DNA from: Coprococcus sp. | Lineage (GTDB): Bacteria > Bacillota > Clostridia > Lachnospirales > Lachnospiraceae | Reading direction: 5' to 3' | DNA length: 13,102 bases | NCBI GenBank assembly: GCA_016297495.1 | Contig: JAEDGN010000057.1 | Coordinates: 1 to 13,102 of the forward strand | In this document: positions 7,479-13,102 of the stretch, in pieces | Position numbering within the stretch: position 1 is the stretch's first letter | Layout of the letters: every line of letters begins with the position of its first letter | Program-made: the position numbers and the translations under genes | Notes under the pieces: model-generated | Database searches by the model: none | What the model saw: the letters and a program-made list of their open reading frames with translations, nothing else | Told to the model about the DNA's origin: nothing

Positions 7479-10106
7479 ATGGCAAACAAATGGGTATATT
7501 TGTTTAGTGAAGGTAATGCCAATATGCGTGAGCTTCTTGGTGGTAAAGGTGCCAACCTTGCCGAGATGACAAGCCTGGGACTTCCGGTTCCGCAGGGTTT
7601 CACGATTACAACAGAGGCTTGTACACAGTACTATGAAGACGGCCGTGAGATCAATGACGAGATTATGGGCCAGATCAATGAGTACATTGTAAAGATGGAA
7701 GAGATCACAGGTAAGAAGTTTGGTGATAAGGAGAATCCTCTTCTTGTTTCCGTACGTTCAGGTGCCCGTGCTTCTATGCCGGGTATGATGGATACGATCC
7801 TTAACCTTGGTCTGAATGAAGATGTTGTAGAAGTTATCGCAGCAAAATCCGGCAATCCACGCTGGGCATGGGACTGCTACAGAAGATTTATTCAGATGTA
7901 TTCTGATGTCGTTATGGAAGTTGGCAAGAAGTATTTTGAAGCGCTTATCGACGAGATGAAAGCTAAGAAGGGTGTCACCTTTGACGTTGAGCTTACAGCT
8001 GATGACCTGAAGGAGCTGGCTGGCCAGTTCAAGGCTGAATACAAGAACAAGATCGGTGCTGACTTCCCGGATGATCCGAAGGAACAGTTATACGGCGCCA
8101 TCAAGGCTGTATTCCGTTCATGGGACAACCCACGTGCCAATGTATACCGTCGTGACAACGATATCCCATATTCTTGGGGTACAGCTGTTAACGTACAGTC
8201 CATGGCATTTGGCAACATGGGTGATGACTGTGGTACAGGTGTTGCGTTCACACGTGATCCTGCTACAGGCGAGAAGAAGCTCATGGGTGAGTTCCTGATC
8301 AATGCACAGGGCGAGGACGTTGTTGCCGGTGTTCGTACACCTATGCCGATCGCCAAGATGGCAGAGGAGTTCCCGGAAGCATACGCTCAGTTCGTTGATG
8401 TTTGCAATATTCTTGAGACACATTACAGAGATATGCAGGATATGGAGTTCACAGTTGAGAACAAGAAGCTCTATATGCTCCAGACACGTAATGGTAAGAG
8501 AACAGCTCAGGCTGCTCTGAAGATCGCATGTGATCTCGTTGATGAAGGAATGAGAACAGAGGAAGAGGCTGTTGCAATGGTAGAGCCTCGTAACCTTGAT
8601 GCACTGCTTCATCCTACATTCGATGCAGCTGCACTGAAGGCAGCTACACCTATCGCCAAGGCTCTTGGTGCTGCACCGGGTGCTGCATGCGGTAAGATCG
8701 TATTCACAGCTGATGACGCTGTAGAATGGGCTGCAAGAGGCGAGAAGGTTGTTCTGGTTCGTCTTGAGACATCTCCGGAAGATATCACAGGTATGAAGGC
8801 TTCCCAGGGTATCCTGACAGTTCGTGGTGGTATGACATCCCATGCAGCCGTTGTTGCACGTGGTATGGGCGCATGCTGTGTATCCGGCTGCGGCGATATC
8901 ATTATGGATGAAGAGAATAAGAAATTCACACTTGCAGGCAAGGAATATCATGAAGGTGATGTTATCTCCTTCGATGGTTCCACAGGCTGCGTATATGATG
9001 GCGTTATCCCTACAGTTGATGCTCAGATCGCCGGTGAGTTCGGCCGTATCATGGCATGGGCTGACAAGTACAGAACACTGAAGGTTCGTACAAACGCTGA
9101 TACACCAGAAGATGCCAGGAAGGCTGTTGAGCTTGGTGCAGAAGGTATCGGTCTGTGCCGTACAGAGCATATGTTCTTCGGTGAAGGCAGAATTGATGCT
9201 TTCCGTGAGATGATCTGCTCCACAACAGTTGAAGAAAGAGAAGCTGCAATGGAGAAGATCCTGCCATATCAGCAGGGTGACTTCGAGCAGTTATTCGAGG
9301 CTCTTGAAGGCAGACCGGTTACTATCCGTTTCCTGGATCCACCTCTTCATGAGTTCGTTCCTACAGAGGAAGAAGATATCGAGAAGCTTGCTGCTGCTCA
9401 GGGCAAGAGCGTTGAGACAATTAAGGGTATTATCCAGGGTCTCCATGAGTTCAACCCAATGATGGGTCATCGTGGCTGCCGTCTGACTGTAACATATCCT
9501 GAAATCGCTGTTATGCAGACAAAGGCTGTTATCCGTGCAGCTATCAACGTACAGAAGGCTCATGCAGACTGGACAATCGTACCAGAGATCATGATCCCGC
9601 TGGTAGGCGATATCAAAGAGTTAAAATATGTTAAGAAGTTCGTTGTTGAGACAGCTGATGCTGAGATCGCTGCTGCAGGCATGGATCTGAAGTATGAAGT
9701 TGGTACAATGATCGAGATTCCAAGAGCTTGTATCACAGCTGATGAGATCGCTACAGAAGCTGACTTCTTCTGCTTCGGTACAAACGACCTGACACAGATG
9801 GGCTTCGGCTTCTCCCGTGATGATGCTGGTAAGTTCCTGAACGCTTACTATGATGCTAAGATCTTCGAGAACGATCCATTTGCCAAGCTTGACCAGAAGG
9901 GTGTTGGTAAGCTGATGAAGATCGCTATCGACCTTGGCAAGCCGGTTAATCCGAACCTCCATATCGGTATCTGCGGCGAGCATGGTGGTGACCCATCTTC
10001 AGTAGAGTTCTGCCATAAGATTGGTCTTGACTATGTATCCTGCTCACCATTCCGTGTACCTATCGCACGTCTGGCTGCTGCACAGGCTGCAATCGCCAGC
10101 AAGTAA
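7479..10106 (+). CDS. ppdK: Pyruvate, phosphate dikinase
   Basis: PPDK interconverts pyruvate + ATP + Pi and phosphoenolpyruvate + AMP + PPi in the cytosol; in anaerobic clostridia it serves PPi-linked glycolysis or PEP synthesis. At 875 residues it matches the Clostridium symbiosum enzyme closely. The N-terminal ATP-grasp domain spans about 1-340. The central domain carries the swivelling phospho-histidine His455 in GGMTSHAA, with neighbouring Thr453. The C-terminal PEP/pyruvate barrel has Arg561 in CRTEH, Arg617 in IRFLDPP, the acidic EIPRA (Glu746), TNDLTQ and catalytic Cys832 in GICGEHGG. AAGGAGG at 7464-7470 sets the start. It has its own promoter and a strong terminator, so it is probably monocistronic. 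The gene favours GGT, CGT and ACA codons much more than its neighbours, as expected of a highly expressed gene. Confidence 0.98.
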   Translation: MANKWVYLFSEGNANMRELLGGKGANLAEMTSLGLPVPQGFTITTEACTQYYEDGREINDEIMGQINEYIVKMEEITGKKFGDKENPLLVSVRSGARASMPGMMDTILNLGLNEDVVEVIAAKSGNPRWAWDCYRRFIQMYSDVVMEVGKKYFEALIDEMKAKKGVTFDVELTADDLKELAGQFKAEYKNKIGADFPDDPKEQLYGAIKAVFRSWDNPRANVYRRDNDIPYSWGTAVNVQSMAFGNMGDDCGTGVAFTRDPATGEKKLMGEFLINAQGEDVVAGVRTPMPIAKMAEEFPEAYAQFVDVCNILETHYRDMQDMEFTVENKKLYMLQTRNGKRTAQAALKIACDLVDEGMRTEEEAVAMVEPRNLDALLHPTFDAAALKAATPIAKALGAAPGAACGKIVFTADDAVEWAARGEKVVLVRLETSPEDITGMKASQGILTVRGGMTSHAAVVARGMGACCVSGCGDIIMDEENKKFTLAGKEYHEGDVISFDGSTGCVYDGVIPTVDAQIAGEFGRIMAWADKYRTLKVRTNADTPEDARKAVELGAEGIGLCRTEHMFFGEGRIDAFREMICSTTVEEREAAMEKILPYQQGDFEQLFEALEGRPVTIRFLDPPLHEFVPTEEEDIEKLAAAQGKSVETIKGIIQGLHEFNPMMGHRGCRLTVTYPEIAVMQTKAVIRAAINVQKAHADWTIVPEIMIPLVGDIKELKYVKKFVVETADAEIAAAGMDLKYEVGTMIEIPRACITADEIATEADFFCFGTNDLTQMGFGFSRDDAGKFLNAYYDAKIFENDPFAKLDQKGVGKLMKIAIDLGKPVNPNLHIGICGEHGGDPSSVEFCHKIGLDYVSCSPFRVPIARLAAAQAAIASK

Positions 10107-10139
10107 TAGTGCGTGTACTTAAATATGATTCAATTCAGG

Positions 10140-10167
10140 CCCCGTCTGTGAAAACAGGCGGGGTTTT
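10140..10167 (+). terminator. Intrinsic terminator of ppdK
   Basis: CCCCGTCTGT (10140-10149) and ACAGGCGGGG (10154-10163) form a 10-bp stem with one G-U pair around a GAAA tetraloop, followed directly by TTTT at 10164-10167. It lies 34 nt after the ppdK stop codon and is the best terminator in the window. Confidence 0.9.
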
Positions 10168-10202
10168 AGCAGTTTTATGAGGAAAAAGACCAACAGCTCC
10201 GA

Positions 10203-10208
10203 TATAAT
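10203..10208 (+). promoter_or_regulatory. -10 box for the glycoside hydrolase gene
   Basis: A perfect TATAAT lies 26 nt before the proposed start codon and 9 nt before the AGGAGG ribosome binding site (10217-10222). No good -35 is seen at 16-18 nt spacing (sequence there is around GAGGAAAA), so an activator or weak basal use is possible. Its position downstream of the ATG at 10177 argues that this ATG is not the gene start. Confidence 0.5.
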
Positions 10209-10233
10209 CAGAAAAAAGGAGGGACAACAGATA

Positions 10234-11556
10234 TTGGGAATGAGTAATCCAAAAAAGAGAGGACTATGGATGCGGACGATTCTGGCAGGCATTGTTCTGG
10301 TGGCTGTGTTCTGCAGTGGCCTATGGGTCGGGAGCAATTTATTTCCGGCGAAGGAAAAACAGCAGACAGCAGACAGTAGCAAGAATGCCGGTTCAGAAGA
10401 AAGTGAGCTGCTGTCAGCGAGAGACAGCAGCGCTTTTTCAGAAGAAGGTGATGCATTGAGTGACAGTCATACAATGGAAGATGATACAATAGAGAATGAA
10501 TTGGAGAAAAAGGTTCGGGAGATCATGGAAGGCATGTCTCTGGAAGAAAAGACAGCACAGCTGTTTGTGATCACGCCGGAGGCACTGACGGGTGTGGGAA
10601 CGGTCATAGCAGCCGGACAGACAACCAGGGAAGCAATCCAGGAATATCCGGTGGGTGGACTGATCTATTTTGAACAGAATCTTCGGAGCCCTGAACAGGT
10701 GAAGGAGATGCTGGCTAATACGCAGCAATATTCCATGGAACGTATCGGGGTCCCCATGTTCCTGTCTGTGGATGAGGAAGGCGGAATGGTGACCCGCTTT
10801 GCCAACAATGAAAACTTTGATCTGGAATGGGTCGGAAACATGAGCGCCATCGGTGATACAGGAAGCACCGATGCAGCCCGTGAAGCCGGAGATAAAATCG
10901 GACGCTTTCTGGAAGATCTGGGATTTAACATGGATAATGCACCGGTGGCAGATGTGCTGAGCAATAGTGCCAATACGGTGATTGGCAGCAGGTCCTTTGG
11001 TTCAGACAGTGAACTGGTAAAAAGAATGGCGCTGGCCGAGTATCAGGGGCTGGAAGCCCAGGGGATTATTGGTGTCTATAAGCATTTTCCGGGGCATGGT
11101 GCAACGGAGGCGGATACCCATGAAGGGTATGCCTATACAGAAGCCACTCTGGAGGAAATGATGGCGGAAGATCTGATACCTTTTCAATACGGAATTGCCA
11201 ATGGTGTACGGGTGATCATGGCAGCGCATATAGCCTGCCCGAATGTGACGGGAGATGATACACCGGCTTCCTTATCCTACTGTATGCTCACTGAGGTTCT
11301 CAGGAACCAGCTGGGATATGAGGGAATCATCATTACAGATGGGCTGAATATGGGGGCTATTGTCAATCAGTATACATCTGCCGAAGCGGCGGTCAAGGCC
11401 ATTAAGGCGGGCGCGGATATGCTTCTGATGCCGGCGGATTTTCAGGCCGCTTATGAAGGGGTCCTTCAGGCAGTCAGAAATGGGGATATTTCGGAAGATC
11501 GAATCGATGAATCTGTACGAAGGATTCTGGCATTAAAAATTGAATATATGGAATAA
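10234..11556 (+). CDS. Membrane-anchored glycoside hydrolase family 3, beta-N-acetylhexosaminidase (NagZ-like)
   Basis: GH3 enzymes of the NagZ type remove terminal beta-N-acetylglucosamine, for example from muropeptides. Using the TTG at 10234 (440 residues), an N-terminal basic stretch and hydrophobic helix (about 15-33) would anchor it to the membrane with the enzyme outside, followed by an acidic/Ser-rich linker to about residue 90. The catalytic domain shows SVDEEGGMVTR (Asp180, Arg188), the hallmark KHFPGHG at 283-289, the Asp294-Thr-His296 catalytic dyad segment typical of NagZ, and the nucleophile Asp369 in ITDGLNMGA. The start is not settled: TTG is 11 nt after AGGAGG, the ATG at 10240 is 17 nt after it, and the ATG at 10177 has no ribosome binding site and precedes the -10 box. 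Family call is firm; the exact substrate (peptidoglycan or other glycan) is inferred. Confidence 0.92.
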   Translation: MGMSNPKKRGLWMRTILAGIVLVAVFCSGLWVGSNLFPAKEKQQTADSSKNAGSEESELLSARDSSAFSEEGDALSDSHTMEDDTIENELEKKVREIMEGMSLEEKTAQLFVITPEALTGVGTVIAAGQTTREAIQEYPVGGLIYFEQNLRSPEQVKEMLANTQQYSMERIGVPMFLSVDEEGGMVTRFANNENFDLEWVGNMSAIGDTGSTDAAREAGDKIGRFLEDLGFNMDNAPVADVLSNSANTVIGSRSFGSDSELVKRMALAEYQGLEAQGIIGVYKHFPGHGATEADTHEGYAYTEATLEEMMAEDLIPFQYGIANGVRVIMAAHIACPNVTGDDTPASLSYCMLTEVLRNQLGYEGIIITDGLNMGAIVNQYTSAEAAVKAIKAGADMLLMPADFQAAYEGVLQAVRNGDISEDRIDESVRRILALKIEYME

Positions 11557-11893
11557 AAGTACTGAATAAAAATTGAAAACTTATATTTATATATCGGCAT
11601 CTTCCATGGAGGAGGATGTAGAGCAGGAAAAAAATCGTTGATGTGTTGAAAAGGTATTTTGAGTAAAGAAAGTATTCATGGAATTTGATAATATGCTGCT
11701 TCTAATATGTAATTGTTATGTTATTACTTTTTGAGACAGCATTGGACATTCTGGAGTTCATGAAGAGTGTGGATTAAAATATCTGTATGTTTTAGGTGGC
11801 AGATACCATTAGAAATACAGGAGATATAAGATATGATTCAATGGGAGCAGCCAAATATGTCTGTTATCATAGCAGTAGATAATTGAGGATTCA
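11557..11893. other. AT-rich intergenic stretch without a recognised gene
   Basis: No open frame here has a start, ribosome binding site and useful length. An open frame of 29 codons (11566-11652, ending GKKIVDVLKRYFE) and another of 24 codons (about 11734-11805, containing HSGVHEECGLKYLYVLGGRYH) read like protein but are in different frames and lack starts, so they may be decayed gene remnants or chance. The left boundary of the insertion element must lie in or just after this stretch. Confidence 0.5.
11598..11618 (+). other. Hairpin after the glycoside hydrolase gene
   Basis: CATCTTCC (11598-11605) pairs with GGAGGATG (11611-11618), 8 bp with one G-U pair and a 5-nt loop, 41 nt past the stop codon. 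No U-tract follows on either strand, so it is only a weak candidate for a transcript end. Confidence 0.35.
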
Positions 11894-12046
11894 AATATTA
11901 TTGCACTTTCAATAATATTCTAGGAGCTTCCTGTATAATTCAAATATAGGGAACCCAAGAAAGAAGGTTGAAAAAAATACCTCAGTGTAAAATAAGATTA
12001 CTGACTTTGGACGGTTAGTAAAAAATCTTATTAAACAGAGAGGTAT
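11894..12046 (+). ncRNA. Candidate IS110 bridge RNA region (structured left-end RNA)
   Basis: Three structured blocks lie directly before the transposase. First, a perfect 10-bp hairpin: AATATTATTG at 11894-11903, a 6-nt loop, CAATAATATT at 11910-11919. Second, a middle segment (11922-11970) with competing pairings, such as TTCCTGTATA at 11928-11937 with TATAGGGAA at 11945-11953. Third, a long stem: ATACCTC (11977-11983) with GAGGTAT (12040-12046); then a symmetric internal loop AGTGTAA (11984-11990) against AAACAGA (12033-12039); then AATAAGATT/AATCTTATT; a 4-A bulge; then ACTGAC/GTTAGT closing an 8-nt loop. IS110-group elements are known to encode, upstream of the transposase, a bridge RNA with a 5' hairpin and two stem-loops whose internal loops pair with target and donor DNA. 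Order, size and position fit. Assignment as a bridge RNA is inference; exact ends are unknown. Confidence 0.5.
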
Positions 12047-12051
12047 CTAAA

Positions 12052-13102
12052 ATGAATTGTAACACACAGAACGCAAAATTGGGAACTATAACTGAAAAAA
12101 CTTTGGTAGTTGGTATTGATGTGGGCAGTGAAACGCACTATGCCAGGGCTTTTGACTGGAGAGGTTATGAGTACTCAGCAAAAGCTTTCCAATTCAGTAA
12201 TACAGAAGCAGGCTTTACAAGTTTTTTCATATGGATGCAGGACATCGCGAAAGATAATGGAAAACAGGCGGTTTTACCTGGCATGGAGCCCACTGGACAC
12301 TACTGGTTTGAACTGGGAAAGTTCCTTCAGGACAATGGGCTGAAACCGGTGCTGGTCAATCCGCATCACGTTAAGAAATCCAAAGAGCTGGATGACAACA
12401 ATCCGTCAAAGAATGACCGCAAAGATCCGAAGGTGATTGCAGGACTGATCAATGAGGGGCGTTTCTCGTACCCTTACCTTCCGGAAGGAATCTATGCAGA
12501 ACTGAGAAGTGCGTCAAATCTGAGATTTCAGGCGCAGGAGGAGCTGACGAGGGTCATGAACAGGATTGCGAGATGGTTCAGTATTTATTTCCCAGAGTAT
12601 AAAGACGTTTATGGGAAAAAAGATTCGAAAAGTGGAATGATGGTGCTAGAACAGGCACCGCTGCCGGCAGACATCAAAGCGTTAGGTGTGGATGGAGTCA
12701 ACAAGATCTGGCATGATGCAAAGCTGAGAGGCGCAGGATTAAAAAGAGCGAAAAAGCTTGTGGAAGCTGCGGAGCACAGCATCGGGAGCCAGGAAGGGCA
12801 GACAGCGGCACGTATGGAGATTAAAAATCTGCTGGCTGATTATAAAACATACAGCAGCCGTTTAGATGAACTTGTCGAACTGATCGATAAGCTTATGACA
12901 GAAATCCCGTACGTGGATAAACTACTAAAGATCAAGGGAGTGGGGATTAAAACAGTATCAGGATTTGTAGCTGAAGTGGGTGACATTCGTCGTTTTGATA
13001 ACCCGAAACAGATACAGAAACTGGCTGGATATGCACTTGTGGAAGATAGTTCCGGAAAACATCAGGGCGAAACCCGTATAAGCAGACGTGGCCGGAAGAG
13101 GC
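12052..13102 (+). CDS. IS110-family transposase (DEDD recombinase), 3' end outside window
   Basis: This recombinase cuts and joins the element and its target using a RuvC-like DEDD domain and a C-terminal serine domain, guided by the element's bridge RNA. The visible 350 codons contain all four acidic residues of the DEDD domain: Asp23 in VVGIDVGS, Glu79 in MEPTGHYW, and Asp122 and Asp125 in NDRKDPKVIA. A helical linker follows, then the Transposase_20 domain from about residue 291 (LLKIKGVGIKTVSGF), reaching the SSG at 333-335 that should hold the catalytic serine. The frame is intact to the window edge, so it looks full-length and possibly active, with an estimated few dozen residues missing. 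The ribosome binding site AGAGG (12039-12043) is 8 nt before the ATG and lies in the 3' arm of the upstream stem. Family certain; activity unproven. Confidence 0.93.
   Translation, partial: MNCNTQNAKLGTITEKTLVVGIDVGSETHYARAFDWRGYEYSAKAFQFSNTEAGFTSFFIWMQDIAKDNGKQAVLPGMEPTGHYWFELGKFLQDNGLKPVLVNPHHVKKSKELDDNNPSKNDRKDPKVIAGLINEGRFSYPYLPEGIYAELRSASNLRFQAQEELTRVMNRIARWFSIYFPEYKDVYGKKDSKSGMMVLEQAPLPADIKALGVDGVNKIWHDAKLRGAGLKRAKKLVEAAEHSIGSQEGQTAARMEIKNLLADYKTYSSRLDELVELIDKLMTEIPYVDKLLKIKGVGIKTVSGFVAEVGDIRRFDNPKQIQKLAGYALVEDSSGKHQGETRISRRGRKR

Larger units (their letters stand above)
11894..13102 (+). mobile_element. IS110-family insertion sequence, right part outside window
   Basis: The element is recognised from its DEDD transposase and the structured leader in front of it. 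The left end is not defined, because IS110 elements usually lack terminal inverted repeats and target duplications; the coordinate given is the first structured base, and the true end may lie some tens of bases further left. The right end is beyond the window. The position, downstream of a complete gene, does not disrupt any recognised coding sequence. Confidence 0.8.

Noticed and set aside
8118..9170. 350-codon open frame on the minus strand opposite ppdK
   Set aside because: It lies wholly within the certain ppdK gene, has cysteine-rich low-credibility protein sequence and no family features. It reflects the strong codon bias of ppdK, which leaves antisense frames free of stops.
11834..11887. 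17-codon frame starting ATG (MIQWEQPNMSVIIAVDN)
   Set aside because: It is too short, has no convincing ribosome binding site and shows no recognised homology.
11934..11939. TATAAT as a transposase promoter
   Set aside because: No -35 box at proper spacing is present, and the sequence lies inside the structured leader; in an AT-rich stretch a chance match is likely. Some IS elements build a promoter across the joined ends, which cannot be judged here.
11557..12051. CRISPR array, tRNA or rRNA gene in the long intergenic region
   Set aside because: No regularly spaced direct repeats, cloverleaf with a T-loop signature, or rRNA-like sequence was seen.
12110..12343. 77-codon plus-strand frame inside the transposase region
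   Set aside because: It is out of frame with the DEDD transposase, which is open from 12052 to the window edge and carries all expected motifs.

Overview
The window looks like a chromosomal segment of an anaerobic Clostridia bacterium, most likely a gut-type Lachnospiraceae. This is inferred from gene content and order (M16C peptidase, era, recO, lipoprotein, single-chain glycyl-tRNA synthetase, ppdK), from strong AGGAGG-type ribosome binding sites, and from a pyruvate phosphate dikinase whose catalytic residue numbering nearly matches the Clostridium symbiosum enzyme. All genes read on the + strand.

Layout. 1-305: the end of a small coiled-coil protein built on a 21-bp tandem repeat, then a GC-rich stem-loop. 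374-4989: a tight three-gene block of a large M16C zinc metallopeptidase, the ribosome-assembly GTPase Era and the recombination mediator RecO, with gaps of 9 and 14 nt. 4990-5217: a non-coding gap holding a long imperfect palindrome and a smaller hairpin. 5218-7334: a near-consensus promoter drives a small lipoprotein of unknown function followed closely by glyS. 7335-7478: the ppdK promoter and leader. 7479-10106: ppdK, ended by a clear intrinsic terminator. 10203-11556: a membrane-anchored family 3 glycoside hydrolase (NagZ-like) with its own -10 box and probably a TTG start. 11557-12051: AT-rich, non-coding. 12052 to the window edge: an IS110-family transposase, cut off by the window.

The housekeeping genes cover ribosome maturation, DNA repair, tRNA charging, pyruvate/PEP interconversion and cell-wall glycan turnover. 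They are neighbours but not one pathway.

The most interesting part is the right end. The IS110-type transposase keeps all four DEDD residues in the part visible and lies directly behind about 150 nt of strongly structured non-coding DNA. The structure next to the transposase start is a long stem broken by a symmetric 7/7 internal loop, the architecture expected of a guide loop in an IS110 bridge RNA. Its 3' arm also covers the transposase ribosome binding site. This is a candidate programmable recombination RNA; the element's right end and left boundary are not visible or not settled here.
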